Below are positions 1 through 6,916 of a stretch of DNA of 16,675 bases, piece by piece. Every line of letters starts with the position of its first letter. Positions within the stretch are counted from its first letter, which is position 1. The position numbers and the translations under genes were made by a program. The DNA is from Microcaldota archaeon (GTDB lineage: Archaea; Micrarchaeota; Micrarchaeia; Micrarchaeales; CABMGC01): positions 1 to 16,675 of the forward strand of contig JAJZLO010000019.1 in NCBI GenBank assembly GCA_021803405.1, given 5' to 3'. The notes under the pieces are model-generated. The model searched no databases and was not told the DNA's origin. It worked only from the letters and a program-made list of their open reading frames with translations.

Positions 1-300
1 TAAAATTTTGCATGTTAGAATTATATTTTTTGATTTATTCCCAAAAAAAGTGACATGATTTATGTATTTATTTAGCTCATCTACTGTGGCGTTGGCAAAG
101 TCCTTTGTAGTTTGAAACCTCTTATATAGTTCAGGAGTTAATGCATTAACAACCTCGTCCTTAGTCTGAGCAGATAATATTGCAGCTACTAGTAACTGGA
201 TAGGAGTTTTAAAATTAAGATAATACTTTGCATTAGGATACTTATCTTTAAGTATCTCAAATGCGTTTATTGCATTTTTTTTATCTAACAGCTCAAACAT
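1..300 (-). CDS. nth: Endonuclease III (DNA glycosylase/AP lyase), N-terminal 100 residues, cut by window edge
   Basis: Reading the minus strand from ATG at 300-298 gives an open frame of exactly 100 codons to base 1. It contains the Nth landmark PIQLLVAAILSAQTKDEVVN (family form FELLVAVILSAQTTD), followed by TPELYKRF and the FFGNKSKNI segment; these match the N-terminal helical part of E. coli Nth closely. The family removes oxidised pyrimidines from DNA in base-excision repair. The helix-hairpin-helix with the catalytic Lys and Asp and the C-terminal 4Fe-4S cysteines would lie beyond the window, so activity cannot be judged here. In SAQTKD the usual second Thr is Lys. A Shine-Dalgarno-like GTGAT (305-309) sits 4 nt before the ATG, and the aspS stop codon is 9 nt upstream, so the two are probably co-transcribed. 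Confidence 0.9.
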   Translation of the reverse strand, partial: MFELLDKKNAINAFEILKDKYPNAKYYLNFKTPIQLLVAAILSAQTKDEVVNALTPELYKRFQTTKDFANATVDELNKYINHVTFFGNKSKNIILTCKIL

Positions 301-309
301 CAAAATCAC

Positions 310-1617
310 TTATGGTGCAAGTCTAGTACGATCTCTTGGGAACATTGAACACTCACGTATATTAGACATATTAGTTATTCTCATTACAAAACGTTCTAAG
401 CCTATGGACCAGCCAGAGTGTGGAGGTGCCCCATTTTTAAATGCAGAAACATAGAACTCAAAGAGTTTAGGGTCATTGCCTCTCTTCCTAATAGCTTCTT
501 CTAAAAGATATGGGATGTGTATTCTTTGTGCTCCACTAGATATTTCAAGCCCCTTATAAATGAAATCAAAGGTATTAGAAAACTCAGGATCAGAGTCTGT
601 TGGCATGCTGTAAAAAGCTCTAATAGCAGTAGGATATTCCTTTACTATCAATAAATCTCCAAAAATCTTCCCTAGTCTTAATTCATCTTCTTTAGAAAAA
701 TCATCTCCTATAGATATATTTCTCCCATCCTTTTGTAATTCAGATATTGCTTTTTTGTATGTTATTTCAACTATCTTATCATTTTTTATATCGACACCTA
801 GTCTTGAGAGATCCTCAGAATTTTCTTTTATAACTGAGTTTAATATACCCTTTACTGTTTTCTTAAGCAATTTTATTGCATCGTTATGATCGGAAAAACC
901 AATCTCCACATCCATCTGAGTTATCTCGTTTAAATGAAAAATTGTATTGTGTTTCTCGGCTCTGAATACCGGTGTCACCATAAATACCTTATCAAAACCA
1001 CCTATAACGGCAAGTTGTTTGTATAACTGTGGAGATTGAGCAAGATATGCAGCATCTCCAAAATAATCCACCTTGAATAGATCAGTTCCGCCTTCAGTAG
1101 CTTCCTTAACAAGAGAAGGAGTACGTATTTCTTTGAAGTTTTCTTTTTTTAGTATCTTTCTAAAATTTTCAAGAACAGTTGATTCTATATTGAAAACAGA
1201 GGTAGTTTGCAAGCGTCTTAAATCGATATATCTAAAATTTAATCTTACGTCTAGCTCTACCGGAACCTTTCCTGTTACCTCGAAAGGTATTGAAGATGAA
1301 AGAGGATTAAGATCTTTAATATAATTAGGTATTATCTCTACTCCATTCTTTGCTTGTTTATTTTCAACTACAACTCCTTTTATGGTTATTACACTTTCCT
1401 TTGGTAATATCATTTGCTTAATTATATCTTCTAAGACAACTCCTTTTTTTGCTGTTATCTGTATTATTCCAGTATTATCTCTAAGTAAAACAAAAAGTAT
1501 GTGGCCTAAATCTCTTACTTCGTGTACCCATCCTGCGAGGCTTATTTCCTTGCCTACCAATTTAAGATTTATTTCAGAGATATAATGGCTTCTAAACTGC
1601 TCTTGCAAAATAAACAC
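310..1617 (-). CDS. aspS: Aspartyl-tRNA synthetase, archaeal type (Asp or Asp/Asn)
   Basis: Class IIb aminoacyl-tRNA synthetase of 435 residues, the normal length for the archaeal AspRS family, which charges tRNA-Asp and in some lineages also tRNA-Asn. An N-terminal OB-fold anticodon-binding domain (GWVHEVRDLG, residues 29-38) precedes the catalytic core: the LDVRLNFRYIDLRR segment, the ATEGGTDLF loop, AQSPQLYKQ, motif 2 (FRAEKHNT...HLNE) and the C-terminal motif 3 (GLERF...FPRDRTRLAP). The start is GTG at 1617-1615: an in-frame TAA lies at 1629-1627 and no ATG occurs before residue 69, while homologues begin close to the RSHYISEI segment. No Shine-Dalgarno motif precedes it. A T-rich tract separates it from albA upstream. 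His32 is the residue associated with relaxed Asn/Asp specificity, but Lys90 is the discriminating type, so tRNA specificity is unclear. Confidence 0.96.
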   Translation of the reverse strand: MFILQEQFRSHYISEINLKLVGKEISLAGWVHEVRDLGHILFVLLRDNTGIIQITAKKGVVLEDIIKQMILPKESVITIKGVVVENKQAKNGVEIIPNYIKDLNPLSSSIPFEVTGKVPVELDVRLNFRYIDLRRLQTTSVFNIESTVLENFRKILKKENFKEIRTPSLVKEATEGGTDLFKVDYFGDAAYLAQSPQLYKQLAVIGGFDKVFMVTPVFRAEKHNTIFHLNEITQMDVEIGFSDHNDAIKLLKKTVKGILNSVIKENSEDLSRLGVDIKNDKIVEITYKKAISELQKDGRNISIGDDFSKEDELRLGKIFGDLLIVKEYPTAIRAFYSMPTDSDPEFSNTFDFIYKGLEISSGAQRIHIPYLLEEAIRKRGNDPKLFEFYVSAFKNGAPPHSGWSIGLERFVMRITNMSNIRECSMFPRDRTRLAP

Positions 1618-1671
1618 CAGATATATTTAGATGCAAAAGAATAAATGCGGTTCGCTTATTATTTAAAAGGA

Positions 1672-1708
1672 AGAAAAAAGATAAAATAAAAAAATAAAAA
1701 TAAATATA
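1672..1708 (-). terminator. T-rich terminator-like tract after albA
   Basis: Just after the albA stop codon the minus strand carries several T-runs separated by single A or C bases, up to seven T in a row. Archaeal RNA polymerase terminates on such oligo-T tracts without needing a hairpin. It would separate albA from aspS. Confidence 0.5.
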
Positions 1709-1714
1709 CTTAAA

Positions 1715-2011
1715 CTATTTTGCTAAAAGTATCTCTATAGAGCTTACTTTTGATTTTGTTCCATCTTCATTTGACAACTCTTCAGATCCTATCACTATGC
1801 TGTCCACCTTAGTGTCAGTAACAAATCGGTTTCTTGCTATCTCGGCTACATCAACAGCTCTTGATATTGCATTTCCTCTTGCCCTTACCTTTACACTTTT
1901 AGCTCCATTGTTAAATTGGGTAACTACCGCAAGAACATAATTCATAGCAGGTTTTTTCCCAATCAGGACAATATTCTCTCCCATCGTAGTCTCTATTTTT
2001 TCTTCTGTCAT
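1715..2011 (-). CDS. albA: DNA/RNA-binding chromatin protein Alba
   Basis: 98-residue protein matching the Alba family along its whole length: [15 protein letters not shown] (residues 15-29), the [20 protein letters not shown] core, and the terminal SIEILL strand. Alba dimers coat double-stranded DNA and RNA and are abundant chromatin proteins in archaea. The paired lysines 19-20 correspond to the Lys16/Lys17 nucleic-acid-binding and acetylation region of Sulfolobus Alba. The ATG at 2011-2009 is preceded at 4 nt by the clearest Shine-Dalgarno motif in the window, GGTGA (2016-2020). A TATA-like element at 2080-2087 predicts a transcript start near 2056 and a leader of about 45 nt, so it may be its own transcription unit although trmI ends only 80 bp upstream. 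A T-rich tract follows the TAG stop. Confidence 0.97.
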   Translation of the reverse strand: MTEEKIETTMGENIVLIGKKPAMNYVLAVVTQFNNGAKSVKVRARGNAISRAVDVAEIARNRFVTDTKVDSIVIGSEELSNEDGTKSKVSSIEILLAK

Positions 2012-2079
2012 ATTTTCACCAAGTCATGTTAAGCAAAACTTATTTCATGAGTTACTTAATATTATTCTAGTATAGTACA

Positions 2080-2087
2080 TATTTAAA
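2080..2087 (-). promoter_or_regulatory. Probable TATA box of albA
   Basis: TTTAAATA on the minus strand, right against the end of the upstream trmI gene (stop at 2094-2092). The expected start about 27 bp downstream falls near 2056, giving a leader of about 45 nt that contains the GGTGA ribosome-binding motif. Confidence 0.4.
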
Positions 2088-2091
2088 GCTT

Positions 2092-2694
2092 TTATATATT
2101 TTTATTAGACTGCAATTCTTCCGCCTTTCTTGCAAAAATCAAATATGCAGTATGCCATATCCCTTTTGTTGTAGGTCGCATACCTTCTTCTCTTACAAGA
2201 ATGTCTCGTAATATGCACTCGACTACATGAACTTCTTTAAAATTTAATTTTTTTAATGTATTAGAAAATTTAACTACTTGTTCCATATGTGGTATATAAG
2301 CAGCAACTATTCCGTTTATCTTTAATGCTTTTTTAACATTTTTTAATGCTTTTTCAGCATTAGGCATATCTAATGTAAATATATCTACATCCTTTTCGTC
2401 TATTTTTTTGGTTACATCTTTATTCTTAAGAGTTATGTTATTCAACTGAAGAAGTTGTATGTTTTTTTCAGCTATCTTTGTAAAATCCTCTCTTATTTCA
2501 TAAGTGCTTACCTTTTTAGCTATCATTGCCAAGCTTACCGCAAGCCAACCGCTGCCAGTACCAGCATCTACACATATGCTTTCTCTATTTACTCCAGTGT
2601 ATGCGAGTATTATTCCAATATCTTTAGGCAATATAACCTGTGGACCGCGTTTAAGCTTTTTATAAAAAGTAGGATATATAAATAATTTCTTCAT
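2092..2694 (-). CDS. trmI: tRNA (adenine-N1)-methyltransferase, TrmI family, without N-terminal domain
   Basis: 200-residue Rossmann-fold SAM-dependent methyltransferase of the TrmI family, which makes m1A at position 58 (and 57 in some archaea) of tRNA. Visible landmarks are KRGPQVILPKDIGIILAYTG (residues 15-34), the SAM motif DAGTGSG (43-49), YEIREDF, the catalytic-region DMP (109-111), and a C-terminal RPTTKGIWHTAYLIFARK (173-190) that closely matches archaeal TrmI. Archaeal members are about 250 residues; this one begins where the catalytic domain begins, so the roughly 60-70-residue N-terminal beta-barrel domain is absent. It cannot lie upstream in frame, because the ATG follows directly on the TAA of the large surface-protein gene. 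AGGTGGT (2698-2704), overlapping the Gly-Gly codons of that gene, serves as ribosome-binding site 4 nt from the ATG, implying translational coupling. Confidence 0.88.
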   Translation of the reverse strand: MKKLFIYPTFYKKLKRGPQVILPKDIGIILAYTGVNRESICVDAGTGSGWLAVSLAMIAKKVSTYEIREDFTKIAEKNIQLLQLNNITLKNKDVTKKIDEKDVDIFTLDMPNAEKALKNVKKALKINGIVAAYIPHMEQVVKFSNTLKKLNFKEVHVVECILRDILVREEGMRPTTKGIWHTAYLIFARKAEELQSNKNI

Positions 2695-5600
2695 TTAACC
2701 ACCTATTATTGCAGCAGGCATAACACTATTTGGAGGAGTAATTCTTACATCTATCCAACGTACATATATGTAATTAGCAGTACCTGCAGAACTTGATATA
2801 TTTAGATTTGCAGTTCCAGTTTCATAGGCATTTGAATATACATTATTAGCACCATAAACTCCAAAATCATAATTTGATGATAAGTTCTCTACGTTTCCAT
2901 AACTATAAGTATTTGGTGTTTCCCATAATGATAATAAATTATATGAAGTAATGGATGAGGCAGGCGATAAGCAAGATGATCCACCATATGGAATATCATA
3001 AAGATCAAAGTTATTTTCTCCACAATTATCCGCTATTACAAAACTTTGATGCGTTGGATTTACCCAGCCTACATACTGCATAGGCTCAAGGTAAGAATTT
3101 GTTAATGAAAGTTCTGTAAAATAAAGATAGCCATCAATTGTATTAGATACCATATTAAATGTTTTTTTAGATTCTATAGAGTTATTTATAATATCTGCTT
3201 GGCCTGTTCCATTTATTTTTAAACCGTTGTTAATCGAAACGCCTTTTGGCGAAGATATCCAAAGATTTGAATTTAATGTTGTTCCGGTAAAGTTGTCATA
3301 AAAATTGAAAATTTTAGGACCTATGTCATACTCTGCATACGTTGTTTGAAAACAACCTGAAGAACAGTATAACTCCGGAGCATAACCAGTATATCCATTT
3401 ATTACTGGATTATTATTGGTTAAAAAATTAAGGTATATTGTTAGAGTATTAGAGCCACTTCCTGCAGCATTTAAGGTATTTGAACCTAAATTTACCCAGA
3501 TAATAGTATTGGTTGCAGTTTTGCTTGCGCCGCTTTCTATCCATGCATATAAAGGTACATTTCCTGAGGTACCTATTGGCGCAGTTGATGTAAACTCAAG
3601 ATTGCTGAGATTTGACATCTCGTTTGATGAGTATTGTGATAATGAAGGATTAAAGTATATCATCTGCTGAAAATTTGATGATACGGTATTAGATTGATCA
3701 TTAGATATAGAAACTGGAACATAGTACGCATATTGCTGGGTTTGTATTGTTACCTCACTATTTATGCTGTTTGTTGTTTCTGGACTTGTTGCTGAGTCGG
3801 TTACAAATATACAGTAATATGTATTTGTTGTTGGAGAAACTGAACTAAAGGATGCAGAGCCCGATGAAAGAGATGAGAGTGTCTGGACGAGTGTTGAACC
3901 TGTATTGCAAGTAGATGTAGAAGAAGAATAAAGCTTTGCCGTATAATCTGGAGTTCCACCTGTCCATGATGAAGTAAATGAAACTGACCCACCACTGCTA
4001 ATTGATGGATTCGATGGTGAGATTGAAGGGGTGCCTAATGCAGAATTTACAACCACCGTTGTAGATACAGAATTTGCTTCTTGTGCAGGAGACTCCGAAT
4101 CTTTTACAGAAACAAAGTATGGTGTTGGACTGGAGGGAGTTGCAGAATATGTAGCTGAGGTCGCACCAGAAATTGGTGAACCTGATGGACTTTCACCCTC
4201 ATACCACTGATATGAATATGGAGAAACGCCTCCTGAAACTGATGAGGAGAGAGTGATACTTTGACCGCTATCTATATAAGGTGAACCTGAAGGTGAAATT
4301 GAAACAGACAACGACGAAGAGGTTGTAACTGTCACCTCACTATTTATGCTGTTTGTTGTTTCTGGATTTGTTGCTGAGTCGGTTACAAATATACAGTAAT
4401 ATGTATTTGTGGTTGGAGAAACTGAACTAAAAGATGCAGAGCCCGATGAAAGAGATGAGAGTGTCTGGACGAGTGTTGAACCTGTATTGCAAGTAGATGT
4501 AGAAGAAGAATAAAGCTTTGCCGTATAATCTGGAGTTCCACCTGTCCATGATGAAGTGAATGAAACTGAACCACCACTGCTAATTGATGGATTCGATGGT
4601 GAGATTGAGGGAGTTGATAGAGTTGGATTTACAGAAACTTCTGTACTGCTAGAAGTGGCTGATTTTGAGGGAGTTTCAGAATCTGTTACAACTACACAAT
4701 AATAAGTAGTAGAACTTGGAGAAGTAGAGTATGATGAAGAAGTAGCGCCGGATATTTTTGTACTTGAAGAACTACATGAGGATGTTGTAGATGAGTACCA
4801 TTGATAGGAAAATGGTGCTTTTCCTCCTGAAACAGATGAAGTAAATGCTATATTTTGTCCGTTATCTGCAACTTCAGTAGAACTTGGAGTTATAGAAACT
4901 GAAAAGTATGATGATGGAGAGTATAAAGTTGATGGTGGCATTATATTGTTTGGTGGATAATCTCTTTCCCTAATATAATCAATAATTATTGCATTAGCAT
5001 CATTCCATATACCACCTAATCCTGTAGTTACTGTAGGCAATGTAGATGGAGTTGAATCAGATGCATATGGTATGTAATTATAATAGAACTCATTGTTTCC
5101 ATTTATTCCCCAGTATACACTTAAAAGATAGTTACCTGAAGGTATTGCACTGGCAACTTGATCTCCATTATATTCTGGAGCATTAGGTCCTGTAACTAAA
5201 GGAAAAGTGGTATGTGAGCCAGTGCACGCATCATCGCCCCATGTTAAACCATTACCAGAAGAAACAGTATAATAACCAAAACCAAACCACCCGCAGGCCG
5301 TAATATATGGAGTGTCTGCATAATAATCAATAATTTGTTGAGAATTAATTCCATAGTTTGTTGAGGTGGTCTGAGCCCATTCACTATTTTGTAATCTTAA
5401 ACCATTATCTATAAGCCCAGTTGTTGAGGTCTGCCAGCCATTAGGGACCGATACACCAGCAAAGTTCCAGTAGTTATTAAATACACTTGCCCCATTATCA
5501 TACTTGCCATACCCTGTTTGAAAACATCCTAAAGTACACCATAGCTGCGGCGCATAACCTGTATAGCCAGAGGTTATAGGATTATTATTTGTAAGAAAGT

Positions 5601-6390
5601 TCATATATACAGTTTCAGTCCCCCCATTCGAGGTTATGCCAGATGGAAGTTTTAACCATATTATAGTATTTGATGCGGTATTACTTGCTCCACTTTCTAT
5701 CCATGCATATATTGGAACTCCGCTTCCACCTTGGCCTGTGGTAAATTCAACATTGCTTAAGTTTTGATTAAGGCCGTAGATTTGATAAGAAGTAGGATTT
5801 ATACTTAGCATCTCTTGGAAACCAGCAGGTATGGCATATGAGGTTGTATCGGTTATAACAATAGGTATTGAGTTTTCAGAAGAAAGGCTACCTTGCTGAA
5901 CTATCTGTTCATTGGTAGATACTGGAACTATAAGTGATCCTTTAACTAGCTCCGTATAATGTGTTATTGCATCTGTATAATATATTGCTAAGGTTCCAGT
6001 GAATGTAGACCCTATATTTCCAGAATATGTTAAGGTATTTGTTGTATAACATTGAACATAAAATGTATCGCTGCTCCCTACAGGCATGAATATTTGGTTA
6101 GATGGAGGATTATATGGTTTCTGTCCTGGAAGAAGAGTTGAGTTTTCATAGCATGCTATTCCAGTTATATTTATAGGATTTGTTGTTTGTTGCCCTAAAT
6201 TAAATACCAAAACCCCATTTGTATTTAAGTAATAATCCGAACATCCAAATCCACCTTCAAGTATACACTGTGTTGGAGGAGCTCTGTTGAATATTCCTAA
6301 CTCAAAAAGAGCAGCAAGAGCAACAGCAATTATTAATATTGCCCAGCCATAAGTAGTCAAGTACTCTATTGCGCTCTGAAGTTTTAACAT
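2695..6390 (-). CDS. Giant surface protein: class III signal, two DUF2341-like modules around four Ig-like domains
   Basis: 1231 residues. Residues 5-34 form a class III (pilin/archaellin-type) signal with the core QSAIEYLTTYGWAILI after a four-residue leader. A Cys-containing headgroup follows (Cys42, 50, 80, 114; to about 160). Next come a DUF2341-like plus lectin-like beta module (about 178-493); four Ig-like domains (about 497-880) with YQWY and TYYCxxVTDS motifs, of which the second and fourth are almost identical; and a second copy of the DUF2341-like module running to the C-terminus (about 885-1231). Many N-x-S/T sites suggest glycosylation. I infer an extracellular, membrane- or pilus-anchored adhesin or S-layer-associated protein; the ligand is unknown. 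A TATA box about 26 bp before the ATG and absence of a Shine-Dalgarno motif suggest a leaderless mRNA. trmI follows with no spacer. Confidence 0.85.
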   Translation of the reverse strand: MLKLQSAIEYLTTYGWAILIIAVALAALFELGIFNRAPPTQCILEGGFGCSDYYLNTNGVLVFNLGQQTTNPINITGIACYENSTLLPGQKPYNPPSNQIFMPVGSSDTFYVQCYTTNTLTYSGNIGSTFTGTLAIYYTDAITHYTELVKGSLIVPVSTNEQIVQQGSLSSENSIPIVITDTTSYAIPAGFQEMLSINPTSYQIYGLNQNLSNVEFTTGQGGSGVPIYAWIESGASNTASNTIIWLKLPSGITSNGGTETVYMNFLTNNNPITSGYTGYAPQLWCTLGCFQTGYGKYDNGASVFNNYWNFAGVSVPNGWQTSTTGLIDNGLRLQNSEWAQTTSTNYGINSQQIIDYYADTPYITACGWFGFGYYTVSSGNGLTWGDDACTGSHTTFPLVTGPNAPEYNGDQVASAIPSGNYLLSVYWGINGNNEFYYNYIPYASDSTPSTLPTVTTGLGGIWNDANAIIIDYIRERDYPPNNIMPPSTLYSPSSYFSVSITPSSTEVADNGQNIAFTSSVSGGKAPFSYQWYSSTTSSCSSSSTKISGATSSSYSTSPSSTTYYCVVVTDSETPSKSATSSSTEVSVNPTLSTPSISPSNPSISSGGSVSFTSSWTGGTPDYTAKLYSSSTSTCNTGSTLVQTLSSLSSGSASFSSVSPTTNTYYCIFVTDSATNPETTNSINSEVTVTTSSSLSVSISPSGSPYIDSGQSITLSSSVSGGVSPYSYQWYEGESPSGSPISGATSATYSATPSSPTPYFVSVKDSESPAQEANSVSTTVVVNSALGTPSISPSNPSISSGGSVSFTSSWTGGTPDYTAKLYSSSTSTCNTGSTLVQTLSSLSSGSASFSSVSPTTNTYYCIFVTDSATSPETTNSINSEVTIQTQQYAYYVPVSISNDQSNTVSSNFQQMIYFNPSLSQYSSNEMSNLSNLEFTSTAPIGTSGNVPLYAWIESGASKTATNTIIWVNLGSNTLNAAGSGSNTLTIYLNFLTNNNPVINGYTGYAPELYCSSGCFQTTYAEYDIGPKIFNFYDNFTGTTLNSNLWISSPKGVSINNGLKINGTGQADIINNSIESKKTFNMVSNTIDGYLYFTELSLTNSYLEPMQYVGWVNPTHQSFVIADNCGENNFDLYDIPYGGSSCLSPASSITSYNLLSLWETPNTYSYGNVENLSSNYDFGVYGANNVYSNAYETGTANLNISSSAGTANYIYVRWIDVRITPPNSVMPAAIIGG
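3749..4027. repeat. Near-identical 279-bp repeat, copy 1
   Basis: Encodes the fourth Ig-like domain of the surface protein (residues about 788-880). It matches 4331-4609 at a constant offset of 582 bp without gaps; by eye only about six bases differ. Many synonymous sites are conserved, so this is a recent duplication or gene conversion rather than protein-level selection alone. Confidence 0.9.
4331..4609. repeat. Near-identical 279-bp repeat, copy 2
   Basis: Encodes the second Ig-like domain (residues about 594-686). The intervening third domain (residues about 695-785) is clearly divergent, so the likely unit of duplication is this domain alone, or a two-domain unit followed by homogenisation. 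Confidence 0.9.
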
Positions 6391-6408
6391 ATGTATATCT
6401 ATTACCTA

Positions 6409-6450
6409 TTATTTTATAAATCTTCCATTTATTTTATAAATCTTCCATTT
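6409..6450. repeat. Perfect 20-bp tandem duplication (about 2.1 copies)
   Basis: The unit ATTTTATAAATCTTCCATTT occurs twice in direct succession at 6411-6430 and 6431-6450, with two further matching bases on the left. It spans the last codons of the DUF460 gene (NGRFIK plus TAA) and repeats them after the stop, so the TATA-like TTTATAAA of the next gene is also doubled. Confidence 0.95.
6413..6420 (-). promoter_or_regulatory. Probable TATA box of the giant Ig-like surface gene
   Basis: TTTATAAA on the minus strand, centred about 26 bp before the ATG at 6390. In archaea this spacing places the transcript start on or beside the start codon. No Shine-Dalgarno motif precedes the ATG, which agrees with a leaderless mRNA. 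A second identical copy lies 20 bp further upstream (6433-6440), inside the preceding gene. Confidence 0.55.
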
Positions 6451-6911
6451 TCCTTTCCTATTATGGCTTCGTGAACAGAGTATTTTTTAATTACCTTTGC
6501 TTTTATTTCGTCGATATTTACATTGTTTTTAGTTCTAGCTATATGATCTACTTGATTAAGTTTATTCAGGTAATGATAATAGGCATTGAAAGCAGCTGTA
6601 AGCGCATCCCTTTCATGAAGATTAGATACTTTTTTATTGCTAAGTAGCAAATTTTTCTTTGAAACGCGCATATCGGAGTTTGGAGTAAAAAGAACAGCGT
6701 TAAAGATAGTGGCTAACTTTGCTACGGTATGATTTGCATGTTTTTTATCACTCGCTATAACTACTGGAGAACCTGATTTTTTGATATTGTCTATAAACCA
6801 TTCTGTTCTTGCAAATCTTTCTGTATTAAGCACTACAATATTGCCTTCGAGATCTATACATGCTATAGCTGAGGTCTTCCCAGGATCTATACCAACTATT
6901 AAGTTGCGCAT
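6429..6911 (-). CDS. Minimal DUF460-family protein, RNase H-fold (RuvC/YqgF-like) nuclease domain
   Basis: 160 residues from ATG at 6911-6909. It matches the RNase H-like domain of the archaeal DUF460 family (COG2433): strand 1 with the acidic residue in LIVGIDPGKTSAIA, the conserved VIASDKK segment, the FTPNSDMRVSKKN region, and HERDALTAAFNAY. These carry the acidic residues expected of a RuvC/YqgF-like fold, but no specific reaction is established for the family. Most homologues are several hundred residues long with coiled-coil and further C-terminal parts; this one stops about 40 residues after the nuclease domain. A TTG at 6923-6921 would add four residues and overlap the upstream gene by 7 bases; I prefer the ATG, 5 bases after the upstream TGA, because the conserved sequence starts there. 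Neither start has a Shine-Dalgarno motif, so coupling is likely. Confidence 0.82.
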   Translation of the reverse strand: MRNLIVGIDPGKTSAIACIDLEGNIVVLNTERFARTEWFIDNIKKSGSPVVIASDKKHANHTVAKLATIFNAVLFTPNSDMRVSKKNLLLSNKKVSNLHERDALTAAFNAYYHYLNKLNQVDHIARTKNNVNIDEIKAKVIKKYSVHEAIIGKENGRFIK

Positions 6912-6916
6912 AAAGT

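Noticed and set aside
3801..4577. Two near-identical 64-codon minus-strand frames (3801-3995 and 4383-4577)
   Set aside because: They are a shifted frame inside the 279-bp repeat of the surface gene and are alike only because the DNA repeat is.
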